Positions 41,517-50,438 of a stretch of DNA of 64,000 bases are shown here, one piece after another. This DNA comes from Streptomyces sp. DG2A-72 (GTDB taxonomy: Bacteria; Actinomycetota; Actinomycetes; Streptomycetales; Streptomycetaceae). The position numbers and the translations under genes were made by a program. Numbering within the stretch: position 1 is the stretch's first letter; each line of letters starts with the position of its first letter. The DNA lies in the NCBI RefSeq assembly GCF_030499575.1, contig NZ_JASTLC010000001.1, forward strand, positions 2,814,001-2,878,000, written 5' to 3'. The notes beneath the pieces are model-generated. The model did no database searches. It had not been told where the DNA came from and saw only the letters and a program-made list of their open reading frames with translations.

Positions 41517-42464
41517 ATGACACAGACAGAACCTGCCGGGGCCTTCACGGGGGCGGCCGTGTCCTTCACGGGGGCGGTCAAGACCTTCGGCGCGGTACGG
41601 GCCGTCGACGGCCTCGACCTGGAGATCGCGCACGGCGAGACGGTCGCACTGCTCGGCCGCAACGGTGCGGGCAAATCGACGGCGATCTCGCTGCTGCTCG
41701 GCCTGAACGAGCCCGACGAGGGCACGGTGGAGCTCTTCGGCGAGCCTCCGGAGCGGTCGGTGCGGGCGGGCAGGGTCGGGGCGATGCTCCAGGAGGCGCG
41801 GGCGGTGCCCCGGGTCACCGTGCGCGAGCTGGTCTCCTTCGTGGCAGGCCGCTATCCCGCCCCGCTTCCCGTCGGCCAGGCGCTGGAACTGGCCGGACTC
41901 GCCGGGTTGGCGGAGCGACGGGTGGACCGGCTCTCCGGAGGCCAGACACAGCGGGTGCGCTTCGCGGTCGCGCTGGCCGGAAACCCTTCCCTCATCGTGC
42001 TGGACGAGCCCACCGCCGCCCTGGACGTGGAGGCCCGCCAGTCCTTCTGGCGCTCGATACGGGCGTTTGCGCGGCGCGGCCACACCGTCCTGTTCTCTAC
42101 GCACCACCTGGAGGAAGCGGACGCGTATGCCGACCGGATCCTCGTCGTCGACCATGGCCGGATCGTCGCGGACGGCTCGGGCGAGCAGCTGAAACGGGCG
42201 GTCGGCGGCAGCGTCGTGGCGGTGGATGTGCCGTCCGGCGTGGACCTGGAGACGCTGCCCGGGGTGCGGTCGGTGGAGGTGCGCGGGGGCCGGGCGCGGT
42301 TGCGCACCGACGACTCGGACGCGACGGTGGTCGCGCTGGCGGCGCTGGGCGCGGTCCGCGGACTGGAGGTGGCTCCGGCGTCGCTGGAGGACGCGTTCCT
42401 GACGCTGACCTCGACCTCTTCCTCGACGTCGACCTCGACCTCGCTTGTCGCGGAGGCGGTGTGA
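41517..42464 (+). CDS. ABC exporter ATP-binding protein
   Basis: A 315-residue ATPase of the DrrA/CcmA group. Walker A GRNGAGKST is at residues 47-55, signature LSGGQTQR near 140, Walker B LIVLDEPTAALD, switch His in FSTHHLEE. The extra C-terminal domain ends in a low-complexity Ser/Thr run (LTSTSSSTSTSTSLVAEAV) produced by a GACCTC/TCC hexamer-like repeat. It works with the permease that starts at its stop codon (TGATG) and with the downstream two-component pair, the usual DesKR-linked exporter arrangement. Confidence 0.95.
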   Translation: MTQTEPAGAFTGAAVSFTGAVKTFGAVRAVDGLDLEIAHGETVALLGRNGAGKSTAISLLLGLNEPDEGTVELFGEPPERSVRAGRVGAMLQEARAVPRVTVRELVSFVAGRYPAPLPVGQALELAGLAGLAERRVDRLSGGQTQRVRFAVALAGNPSLIVLDEPTAALDVEARQSFWRSIRAFARRGHTVLFSTHHLEEADAYADRILVVDHGRIVADGSGEQLKRAVGGSVVAVDVPSGVDLETLPGVRSVEVRGGRARLRTDDSDATVVALAALGAVRGLEVAPASLEDAFLTLTSTSSSTSTSTSLVAEAV

Positions 42465-43189
42465 TGTCCGCGATCTCGGACTATCTGCGGCTTGAAGTGC
42501 GCCGGACGCTGCGCGACCGGGGGTTTGTGATCGGCGGGATCGCGATGCCGGTGATGATGTACCTGCTGTTCACCAACCTCGGTGCGAACGACGGGAGTTG
42601 GAAGGCGCAGTCGATGGTCGGAATGGCCGCGTACGGCGCGCTCGGCTCGGCCCTGAACACCGGTGGCGGGGTCGCCGAGGACCGGGCCATCGGCTGGCTG
42701 CGGCAGCTGAGGGTGACCCCGATGAGCCCGCGTGAGGTGGTGATCGGCCGGGCGCTGACCGGCTCGGTGACGGTGCTCCCGGCGATCGTCGCGGTCCTCG
42801 CGGCCGGCGGCCTGGTCAACGGCGTCCGGCTCGCCGTATGGCAGTGGGCGGCGATCGCGGTGCTGCTGTGGCTGGGGTCGGTGCCGTTCACGCTGCTGGG
42901 TCTGGGCAACGGCTACGGGCTGACCGCGCAGACCACCGGCGTGGCGAACATGCTGTGCAACCTGGGCCTGTCGGTGGTCGGCGGCCTGTGGTTCCCCATC
43001 GCTCTGTTCCCCGACTGGCTGCGCTCCCTGTCGACGTACACCCCCTCCAACCGCTTCGCCCAGCTCGGCCGGTCCGTCGTCGAGGGTCACGCACCGGCGG
43101 CCGCCGCGATTGTGGTGCTGGGAGTCTGGCTGCTGGCCTTTGGTTCGTACGCTGTGTTGTCGTACCGGCGGAACGCCGGGACCGTCTGA
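42464..43189 (+). CDS. ABC-2 type permease
   Basis: A 241-residue membrane protein with six helices (for example FVIGGIAMPVMMYLLFTNLG; MVGMAAYGALGSALNTGGG; LVNGVRLAVWQWAAIAVLLW; NMLCNLGLSVVGGLWFPIAL). The central EDRAIGWLRQLRVTPMSPRE loop and LFPDWLRSLSTYTPSNRFAQ segment are typical of ABC-2 permeases of drug or lipid exporters. Starts within the stop of the ATPase gene, so the two subunits are co-translated. Substrate unknown. Confidence 0.94.
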   Translation: MSAISDYLRLEVRRTLRDRGFVIGGIAMPVMMYLLFTNLGANDGSWKAQSMVGMAAYGALGSALNTGGGVAEDRAIGWLRQLRVTPMSPREVVIGRALTGSVTVLPAIVAVLAAGGLVNGVRLAVWQWAAIAVLLWLGSVPFTLLGLGNGYGLTAQTTGVANMLCNLGLSVVGGLWFPIALFPDWLRSLSTYTPSNRFAQLGRSVVEGHAPAAAAIVVLGVWLLAFGSYAVLSYRRNAGTV

Positions 43190-43202
43190 TCGGGGGCAGG
43201 AC

Positions 43203-44557
43203 ATGTCCTGGTTGCGGAAGATCTCGTGCCGGATGGACGCGTGGCAGCTGGCGTACCAGCACGCGCGGGAGAGTCAGCAGTACTGGGAGGACAACAAGGA
43301 ACGCCTCAAGGCCGCCCGGAAAAACGGGAAAGTCCCTGCAAACGCGGGCCCGGCTCCCACCGGCTTCAGCCTCCTGCCATGGCTGTTCATGGGAATGGGC
43401 TCCTTCTCCAACCTGTTCCAGGGCGAGACCTCGGACCCGTGGATCGCGGGCCTGGGGCTGCTCACCTTCAACTCCCTCTACATCTATGTGGCGTTCCGTG
43501 CCTTCCGGCGGGAGACCCGTGAGGCGACCTCCACTCGGGTGGCCCTGGTCCTGATGGGGCTGGTGACCTGCGGTCTGGGCATCGGGTACGGCGACACCTG
43601 GCTGCTCTTCTTCCCCCTGTTCGGCCTCGCGACGGGTGCGGTGGTACGGATGCCGCACCTGCGGTTGGCCGGCGCGATCGTGACCGTGCTGGCCGGCGTG
43701 GTGTCCGTCATCCGTGACGGCTGGGGCGGTCTCGACATCGCCTACGCCACGTGGATCTCGACGTTGGTGACGGCGGCGATCCTGTCCCTGTCCGAGGCGG
43801 TACGGGAACTGCTCGCCGCCCGTGAGGAGTTGGCCCGCCGTGCCGTCGAGGAGGAACGCCTGCGCTTCTCCCGCGACCTGCACGACCTGCTCGGCCACAC
43901 GCTCTCGGTGATCGTCGTCAAGTCGGAGGCGGCCCGCCGCTTGGCACCCCGCGACATCGACGCGGCCCTCCTCCAGGTCAGCGACATCGAGTCCGTGGGC
44001 CGCCAGGCCCTGACCGAGATCCGCGAGGCGGTCACGGGCTACCGGGAGGGCAGCCTCACCACGGAACTGGACCGGGCCCGCTCCGCCCTCTCCGCAGCGA
44101 ACATCGACTCCACGGTCCACCGCTCCGGCCCCCCTCTCCCCCGCAGACCGAGGCCCTGCTGGGCTGGGTGGTACGCGAGGCGGTCACCAACGTCGTACGG
44201 CACTCCGCCGCGGCCCGCTGCGAGATCACGGTGTCGGGGGCGACGGAACGGGTTCGGCTCACGGTGACGGACGACGGGACGGGGACGGGGGCGGGGGCGG
44301 GGGCGGCGGGGACAGCCGAGGGGACCGGCGCGGATGACGGGACGGGGACGGACGACGGAACGGGGACGAGGATGGTCGGGCGCAATCCCCTGGAGGGCGG
44401 CGGCACCGGTCTCAAGGGGCTGACCGAACGCCTCGCCACGGCGGGCGGCTCCCTCACGGCCGGGCCGGGATCTCGCGGGGGCTTCACGGTGACCGCGGAG
44501 TTGCCGGTGGACGCGACGGCCGTGCCACGACCGATACCGGCGGAGCAGCTCGCGTGA
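43203..44557 (+). pseudogene. DesK-like sensor histidine kinase with an apparent one-base frameshift
   Basis: The first frame (43203 to ~44140) encodes the membrane sensor (five helices, residues 55-200) and the phosphorylation box FSRDLHDLLGHTL with His227. At ALSAANIDSTVHRSGPPLP the frame breaks; one base further the reading resumes as VVREAVTNVVRHSAAARCEI (N box) to GTGLKGLTERLATAGG (G box) and stops at 44557. The break coincides with C6 and C5 runs at 44129-44142, so a lost C in the genome or a base-call error are both possible. The ATP-binding domain also holds a G/T/D-rich low-complexity insert. Partner of the regulator 25 bp downstream. Confidence 0.85.
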
Positions 44558-44582
44558 CCGATGGGCGCCCTACTCTTGCCCC

Positions 44583-45224
44583 GTGAACGAGATGCCCCGC
44601 GATCATCGCCCGGCCAGGTCCATCCGCGTTCTCCTCGCCGAGGACCAGGGCATGATGCGCGGCGCCCTCGCCCTGCTGCTCGGGATGGAACCGGACATCG
44701 AGGTCGTGGCCCAGGTGTCGGCCGGCGACGTGATCGTGGAAGCGGCACAGACCCACCGTCCGGACGTGGCCCTGCTGGACATCGAGCTCCCCGGCAAGAG
44801 CGGTCTGGACGCCGCCGCCGAGCTGCGTGACCAGGTGCCGGACTGCCGGGTGCTGATCCTCACGACCTTCGGCCGCCCCGGATACCTGCGGCGGGCCATG
44901 GAGGCGGGCGCCGCCGGTTTCCTGGTGAAGGACGGTCCGGTGGAGGAGCTGGCCGCCTGCATCCGCCGGGTACTCACCGGGGAGACGGTGATCGACCCGG
45001 CCCTCGCCGCCGCCGCACTAAGCGCCGGCCCCAATCCGCTCACCCCCCGGGAGTGCGAAGTCCTCAAGGCGTCGGCGGACGGCGCGACGGTCTCCGACAT
45101 CGCCTCCTCGCTCCACCTCTCCGAGTCCACGGTCCGCAACTACCTCTCCGCCGCGATCGGCAAGACGGGCACCAGAAACCGGATGGAGGCACTGCGGGAG
45201 GCCCGCCAGCAGGGGTGGCTCTGA
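44583..45224 (+). CDS. DesR-like response regulator (NarL/LuxR family)
   Basis: A 213-residue regulator with acidic pocket LAEDQGMM, phospho-acceptor Asp66 in VALLDIELPG, Thr in LTTFGRP and Lys in FLVKDGPVEE. The C-terminal LuxR domain reads LTPRECEVLKASADGATVSD, IASSLHLSESTVRNYLSAAI. It should control the ABC exporter upstream in the same cluster, as DesR controls membrane-lipid genes in Bacillus. If the kinase is truly broken, it may respond to another kinase or acetyl phosphate. Confidence 0.95.
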   Translation: MNEMPRDHRPARSIRVLLAEDQGMMRGALALLLGMEPDIEVVAQVSAGDVIVEAAQTHRPDVALLDIELPGKSGLDAAAELRDQVPDCRVLILTTFGRPGYLRRAMEAGAAGFLVKDGPVEELAACIRRVLTGETVIDPALAAAALSAGPNPLTPRECEVLKASADGATVSDIASSLHLSESTVRNYLSAAIGKTGTRNRMEALREARQQGWL

Positions 45225-45261
45225 TCCCGCTGCCCCCGCCTCATCCCACGGACTCCTTGCC

Positions 45262-45438
45262 TTATCCCACGGACTCCTTCCTGTCCGGTTTCGCCACGAG
45301 GAACGGCACCGGCCTGGAGCGGTCCGCGTAGAACACGTCCCACCATGAGGCGCCCCGGCCCGTCCACCGGTCGGCGTCCGGCGCGAACCGGCCGTCCAGC
45401 AGCCGGAGTACGTCCTCCACTGCGCGTATTGCGGCCAC
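45262..45438 (-). pseudogene. N-terminal remnant of a SAM-dependent methyltransferase
   Basis: From a GTG at 45436-45438 the 58-residue frame reads AVEDVLRLLDGRFAPDADRW, TGRGASWWDVFYADRSRPVP and FLVAKPDRKESVG. This matches the opening of a common Streptomyces class I methyltransferase (…WWD-x-FYADR-x-x-x-VPFFVAKPDENL…), but the frame ends before the SAM-binding domain. A 16-bp direct repeat (ATCCCACGGACTCCTT, at about 45243 and 45263) covers its stop. Confidence 0.5.
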
Positions 45439-45442
45439 TCCC

Positions 45443-46264
45443 CTACTTCGTCACCTTCACTTCCTGGTAGGCCGTCCCCTCCGGTGCCACGCACACGAAC
45501 CAGTTCACGGGGGATCCGTCCACCGGGCGGATCACCTGGTCGTCGCTGTTCACGTCGTACCCCTTCGGCACCCGGTGGACGTCGGTGGTCGTGCCGTTCT
45601 TCCAGGTGCAGGTGACGCGCTGGACGGTCGGGGCGACCTGGCCGACGACCAGGCGCTGGGCGGCGTCGGAGTCGGTCGTCAGGCGAATCGCGCCGGCTTC
45701 GATGTCCGCGCCCGACATGGTGTCGTCGTGGGTCAACTGCCCTTCCATGACGGTCGTCTCCTCCCCCTCACCGTCGAGCCGGTACACGAAGTACGTGCTC
45801 TTGCCGATCAGTTCGGAGTCCTGGCGCAGGCCCGCCGGGAACTCCCCGTGATCCGTCATCGCGCTCACCTGGAGCCGCGCCTCCGACTCGTCGCGTGGTG
45901 CCGTCCAGACGTCGATGGCGACCTGCCAGTCCTTGCCCCCGTCGGTACCGAACCCCAGCAGGGTCCGCTGAGGATCCACCACGCTCGGAGCCTCGGTCGT
46001 CGGCGGCCGAGTCGCCACCACCGAGCCCCGGTCCCGGTCGCCCCCCGGCATCCCCGCGATCGCCAGTGTCCCCGCCGAACCGGTCAGCACCAGCGCCGTC
46101 GCCGCCACCACCGCCCAGCGCCGCGCCCTGCGCCGCCGGCCGCCGCGGATCACCGCCTGGTAGGGGGCTATACCGATCTCGACCTCGTCCGCGGCGTCGG
46201 CCAGCAGGAGGGCGATGTGAGTGTTCGTCATGTCGTGGTTCGTCTCCCGGTCCGCGCTCATCAC
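45443..46264 (-). CDS. Single-pass membrane protein paired with a SigE-type sigma factor
   Basis: A 273-residue protein: ~45 cytoplasmic residues ending in an Arg-rich stretch (RGGRRRRARR), one membrane helix (WAVVAATALVLTGSAGTLAI) and a ~200-residue extracellular domain (WQVAIDVWTAPRDESEARLQ; TYFVYRLDGEGEETTVMEGQ; YDVNSDDQVIRPVDGSPVNW). The start overlaps the sigma gene stop (GTGA). Position and topology suggest a regulator or anti-sigma-like partner, although no zinc anti-sigma motif is present. Confidence 0.75.
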   Translation of the reverse strand: MMSADRETNHDMTNTHIALLLADAADEVEIGIAPYQAVIRGGRRRRARRWAVVAATALVLTGSAGTLAIAGMPGGDRDRGSVVATRPPTTEAPSVVDPQRTLLGFGTDGGKDWQVAIDVWTAPRDESEARLQVSAMTDHGEFPAGLRQDSELIGKSTYFVYRLDGEGEETTVMEGQLTHDDTMSGADIEAGAIRLTTDSDAAQRLVVGQVAPTVQRVTCTWKNGTTTDVHRVPKGYDVNSDDQVIRPVDGSPVNWFVCVAPEGTAYQEVKVTK

Positions 46265-46800
46265 TTCCGCCCTCCCTGCGTCACCGTCTCCGCCAGCCCC
46301 GGTATGGCCCGGAGTTTCGCGATCCCCTTCGCCGCGTTGCTCTTCACCGCGCCGACGGAACAGCGCATCGCCTCGGCGGTCTGGGTCTCCGTCAGGTCCT
46401 CCCAGTACCGCAGGACCACCGCCTCCCGCTGCCGTGGCGGCAGTTGGGCGAGCGCCTTCAGCAACTCGTTGCGGTCATCGGCCTGGGCGATGCGGTCTCC
46501 GCTGTCGGGCACCTCGCGCACGAGGCCCGAGTCGTCCTTCGGCGCCAGGTACTCCTTCAGCCGCCGACGGTGTCTGCGCGCATGCGCGTTGACCATCACG
46601 CGTCGTACATACGCCTCCGGGTCGTCGGCCGAACCGACCCTGCGCCAGGCCACATAGACCCGCTCGAGCGTGGACTGGACCAGGTCCTCCGCGGCGTGCT
46701 GCTCCCCCGTGAGGAGAAATGCCGTCCGCATCAGCCGCGGCCAGCGGCCGGTGACAAAGCTCTGGAACTCCGTGTCCCGAGCCTCCTTGCGATCCCCCAT
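46261..46800 (-). CDS. SigE-family RNA polymerase sigma factor
   Basis: A 179-residue ECF-type sigma factor of the short SigE (Streptomyces) family: region 2 LMRTAFLLTGEQHAAEDLVQ and RVYVAWRRVGSADDPEAYVR, region 4 LPPRQREAVVLRYWEDLTET, QTAEAMRCSVGAVKSNAAKG. It would direct polymerase to its own set of promoters, probably including its own operon. The ATG at 46798-46800 follows AGGAGG at five bases. Coupled to the membrane partner downstream. Confidence 0.95.
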   Translation of the reverse strand: MGDRKEARDTEFQSFVTGRWPRLMRTAFLLTGEQHAAEDLVQSTLERVYVAWRRVGSADDPEAYVRRVMVNAHARRHRRRLKEYLAPKDDSGLVREVPDSGDRIAQADDRNELLKALAQLPPRQREAVVLRYWEDLTETQTAEAMRCSVGAVKSNAAKGIAKLRAIPGLAETVTQGGRK

Positions 46801-46887
46801 GGGCACCTCCTAGATATTCAAAGGAGTCCATGGGCCACGCGAACCGTTGCCCCGCCACTCAGAAATTTCTCTTGGCCCCCAGGCCTC

Positions 46888-48315
46888 TCAGTGCCCGGAT
46901 TTTCTCCCCGGCAGCCACACCATCATCAGCACCGCCCCCGCCACCAGCACCCCCACACTCACCCGGAACGCCAGCGCGTACCCCTCCGTCAGCGCCTGAG
47001 GCGCAACGCTTCCCGCCGAACGCGCCGCCGCGATCGTCGACATGACCGCGAGCCCCAGCGAACCCCCCATCGTCCGCGAGGTGTTGACCAGCCCCGACAC
47101 CAGCCCCGCCTCCCCCGGCGCCGCCCCCGACGTGGCCAGCGAGGCGAGCGGCGTGATCGCGAGGCCCGCGCCCAGCATCATCAGGATTCCCGGGACCATG
47201 ATGGCGGTGAGGTACGGCCCGTCCGTGGTCAGCGTCGACTGCCAGCCGAACCCGGCGGCACCCACCAGCGTGCCCAGGACGGCCAGACCGCGCGCCCCGA
47301 TCACGGGCATGAAGCGGGGCGCGAGCTTCGAGCCGAGGATCACGGCCAGGGAACTCGGCACCAGCGCGAGCCCGGCCTCCAGCGGCGAGTAGCCCCGTAC
47401 GTTCTGGGCGTACAGCGTCATGAAGAACCACATGCCGAACATCGCCGAGCCGCTCAGGAACATCGCCACGTTCGCCGCGGCCACCGACCGCACCCGCAGC
47501 AGTCCGAGCGGCATCAGCGGAGCCGCCGTACGCGCTTCGACGACGAGGAACAGCCCGATGAGCGCGAGCCCGGCGAGCAGCGGGACGACGGTGGCCGACG
47601 CCGTCCAGCCCTCGGCCTCGGTCTGTGAGATGCCGTACGCCAGACTCGCCAGCCCCCCGGTCACCAGCAGTGCGCCGGGCAGGTCGAGGCGCCGTCCGTC
47701 CCCGGCCCGGCTCTCCGCCAGCCACCGCAGGGACCCGAGCAGCACCACCGCGCCCACCGGCACATTGATCAGCAGCACCCACCGCCACGACAGGGCGTCC
47801 ACCAGCGCGCCGCCGACGAGCCCGCCCGCCGCTCCCCCGCCCGCGCCCACCGCGGTCCAGGTCGCGATCGCCCGAGCCCGCGCCGGCCCTTCCGGCACCG
47901 CCGAGGTCACGATCGTCAGCGTCGCGGGCGCCAGCACCGCCGCGCCCAGGCCCTGCACGGCCCGCGCCAGCAGCAGTTGCCACTCCTCCTGGGCCAGTCC
48001 GCCGCCCAGGGAGGCCAGCGTGAACAGGCCGAGCCCCGCCAGGAACATCCGCTTCCGGCCGTACAGATCACCGGCCCGTCCGCCGAGCAGCATGAACCCG
48101 GCGAAGGCGATCGCGTAGGCGTTCACCACCCACTGCAGGCCGGGAGCGCTCAGCCCCAGGTCGGCCCGCATCGAGGGCAGCGCCACGTTCACGACGGAGA
48201 CGTCGAGCACGACGAGGAACTGCCCGGCACACGCGAGCGCCACCACCAGCCAGGCGGGAGGCGCGGTACGGCCGGCTATGGGGGTGGTGTCAGCGGCTTG
48301 GAGCATGGGCGTCAT
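46888..48315 (-). CDS. MFS transporter, DHA2 (14-TMS) family
   Basis: A 475-residue drug:H+ antiporter. The opening LVVALACAGQFLVVLDVSVV and NVALPSMRADLGLS, followed by LQWVVNAYAIAFAGFMLLGG and GRAGDLYGRKRMFLAGL, is the EmrB/QacA pattern, with about 14 helices. Such pumps export antibiotics or dyes; the substrate is unknown. Two ATG codons three codons apart can serve as start. It is divergent from the next MFS gene across 160 bp. Confidence 0.93.
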   Translation of the reverse strand: MTPMLQAADTTPIAGRTAPPAWLVVALACAGQFLVVLDVSVVNVALPSMRADLGLSAPGLQWVVNAYAIAFAGFMLLGGRAGDLYGRKRMFLAGLGLFTLASLGGGLAQEEWQLLLARAVQGLGAAVLAPATLTIVTSAVPEGPARARAIATWTAVGAGGGAAGGLVGGALVDALSWRWVLLINVPVGAVVLLGSLRWLAESRAGDGRRLDLPGALLVTGGLASLAYGISQTEAEGWTASATVVPLLAGLALIGLFLVVEARTAAPLMPLGLLRVRSVAAANVAMFLSGSAMFGMWFFMTLYAQNVRGYSPLEAGLALVPSSLAVILGSKLAPRFMPVIGARGLAVLGTLVGAAGFGWQSTLTTDGPYLTAIMVPGILMMLGAGLAITPLASLATSGAAPGEAGLVSGLVNTSRTMGGSLGLAVMSTIAAARSAGSVAPQALTEGYALAFRVSVGVLVAGAVLMMVWLPGRKSGH

Positions 48316-48475
48316 GCTCTCAACCGGGTTACGCCCATTGCATCGGGATTTCGCGCCACCCGTCCCTCGGTCATAGGTAGTAGGACCGCTGGCGGACGAT
48401 CAGATCCCCATGAGACGGTCAAGAAACCGTTAGTGAGCCAAAGCATCGGAATAGTTGCCCGGGCACACCGGGTTC

Positions 48476-50221
48476 ATGATGCACATGAACCCAACACCGA
48501 CCGACCAGCCCACCCCGAGAGCCGGCGGTGCCGTCGTCCCGGTGCTCGCCTTCGCGGGCATCGTGGTCGCGGTGATGCAGACCCTGCTCGTCCCGGTCAT
48601 CAAGGATCTGCCGCAGCTCCTCGACACCTCACCCAGCAACGCCACCTGGGTCCTGACCTCGACGCTTCTCTCGGGAGCCGTGGCCACGCCGATCATGGGC
48701 CGGCTCGGTGACCTGTTCGGAAAGCGGCGGATGCTGATCCTCAGCCTGGCCGTGATGGTGGTCGGCGCGCTGATCAGCGCCGTCACCAGCGACCTGCTTC
48801 CGATGATCGCCGGCCGTACGCTCCAGGGCTTCGCGATGGGCGCGATACCGCTCGGCATCGGCCTGATGCGCGACATGCTGCCCCGCGAGAAGCTCGGCTC
48901 GGCGATGGCCCTGATGAGCTCCTCGATCGGCGTCGGCGGCGGCCTCGCGCTGCCCGCCGCGGCCCTGGTCGCCCAGCACACGAACTGGCACGCCCTCTTC
49001 TACGGCGCCGCCGGCCTCGGCGTCCTCTCGATCGTCCTCACCCTCCTCGTCGTACCCGAGTCCCCGATGCGCGCCAAGGGCTCCTTCGACCTGCCGGGCG
49101 CGCTCGGCCTCTCCCTCGGCCTGGTCCTCTTCCTGCTCCCCATCACCAAGGGCAGCGACTGGGGCTGGACGTCGGGCACCACACTGGGCCTGTTCGCGGG
49201 CGCCGTCGTAGTCCTGCTCCTGTGGGGCGTCTACGAGCTGCGCACCGCGGCCCCCCTCGTCGACCTGCGCACCACCGCCCGCCCGGCCGTCCTCTTCACC
49301 AACCTGGCGTCGATCATGGTCGGTGTCTCCTTCTACGTCGTCTCGCTCGTCCTTCCCCAGCTGCTCCAGCTCCCGAAGGCCACCGGCTACGGCCTCGGCC
49401 AGTCGATGGTCGTAGCGGGGCTGCTCGTGGCCCCGCTCGGCCTGACGATGATGTTCACGGCCCCCGTCTACGCCCGCCTGTCGGCGAAGTACGGCCCCAA
49501 GAGCACCCTCGTCCTCGGCATGCTGATCATCGGGATCGGCTACGGCGCCGGGCTCGGCCTGATGAGCGCCGCCTGGCAGTCCCTGGTCATCGCGGTGGTC
49601 CTGGGCGCGGGCATCGGCCTCGCGTACTCCTCGCTCCCCGCGCTGATCGTCGGCGCGGTCCCGGCCTCGGAGACGGGCGCCGCGAACGGCCTGAACACCC
49701 TGATGCGTTCCATCGGTACGTCGGTGTCGAGCGCCGTGATCGGCATGGTGCTCGCCAACACCGCGAACGACGCGAACGGCGTCGCCGTCCCCACCATGCA
49801 CGGCTTCCGGGTCTCCTTCCTGATCGCCACGGGCGCCGTGGCCGTCGGCCTGCTGATGGCCCTGTTCCTGCCGAAGCCGAACCGCGCGCCCCAGCTGCGC
49901 GCGAGCAGCGAGGAGGACTCGAACCTGGCCCGCGCCGAGGAGGCACTGCGCGGCTTCCGTGGCCGCGTCCTGGACGCCGGCGGCACACCGGTCGCCCGCG
50001 CGAAGGTCACCCTGATCGACCGCCGGGGCCGCCAGGCGGGCGCGACGCTCTCCGCCGACGACGGCAGCTACGCCCTGACGGTCCCCGCCCGGGGGGCATA
50101 CGTCCTCGCCGCCCGCGCCACCGGCCACGCCCCGCTCGCCTCCGCGGCGACCCACGCCGGCGACGACCGCCCGGTCGACGTGGACCTTGCGCTGCCGGGT
50201 GAGACCGTCTCCGCACCCTGA
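48476..50221 (+). CDS. MFS transporter with C-terminal carboxypeptidase-regulatory-like domain
   Basis: A 581-residue fusion. Residues ~20-465 are a 14-helix DHA2-type exporter (VPVLAFAGIVVAVMQTLLVP; NATWVLTSTLLSGAVATPIM; GRLGDLFGKRRMLI). After a charged linker (ASSEEDSNLARAEEALRGFR) the last ~85 residues form a beta-sandwich of the carboxypeptidase regulatory/Cna-B type (GRVLDAGGTPVARAKVTLID; DDGSYALTVPARGAYVLAAR). Soluble domains of this kind usually sit outside the cell, where they may bind ligand or cell wall; here the side is not certain. Start chosen at ATG 48476; ATG 48485 is also possible. The stop lies inside a 16-bp tandem repeat. Confidence 0.88.
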   Translation: MMHMNPTPTDQPTPRAGGAVVPVLAFAGIVVAVMQTLLVPVIKDLPQLLDTSPSNATWVLTSTLLSGAVATPIMGRLGDLFGKRRMLILSLAVMVVGALISAVTSDLLPMIAGRTLQGFAMGAIPLGIGLMRDMLPREKLGSAMALMSSSIGVGGGLALPAAALVAQHTNWHALFYGAAGLGVLSIVLTLLVVPESPMRAKGSFDLPGALGLSLGLVLFLLPITKGSDWGWTSGTTLGLFAGAVVVLLLWGVYELRTAAPLVDLRTTARPAVLFTNLASIMVGVSFYVVSLVLPQLLQLPKATGYGLGQSMVVAGLLVAPLGLTMMFTAPVYARLSAKYGPKSTLVLGMLIIGIGYGAGLGLMSAAWQSLVIAVVLGAGIGLAYSSLPALIVGAVPASETGAANGLNTLMRSIGTSVSSAVIGMVLANTANDANGVAVPTMHGFRVSFLIATGAVAVGLLMALFLPKPNRAPQLRASSEEDSNLARAEEALRGFRGRVLDAGGTPVARAKVTLIDRRGRQAGATLSADDGSYALTVPARGAYVLAARATGHAPLASAATHAGDDRPVDVDLALPGETVSAP

Positions 50222-50296
50222 GCAATCCGAACCCTGAGCAATCCGAACCCTGAGCAATCCGAAACCCTGAGGAATCCGAACTCTGAGCAATCCGAG
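50215..50296 (+). repeat. 16-17 bp tandem repeat, five copies, around the MFS stop codon
   Basis: ACCCTGAGCAATCCGA is repeated five times with small changes. The first copy holds the transporter TGA stop, and each later copy repeats that TGA in the 3' untranslated region. Confidence 0.9.
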
Positions 50297-50438
50297 GCGA
50301 TTTCTTCCCCTCGAATCCATCCGGCGTTCATGATCAGAAAGGATTCCCCCCGCACCATCCATCTCTGCGATCTCCGTGTGACCGGAGATCAGCGGCACGC
50401 GCCTGACGGGGGTTCAGGGCGGGAGGGGGCGGGGCGGG

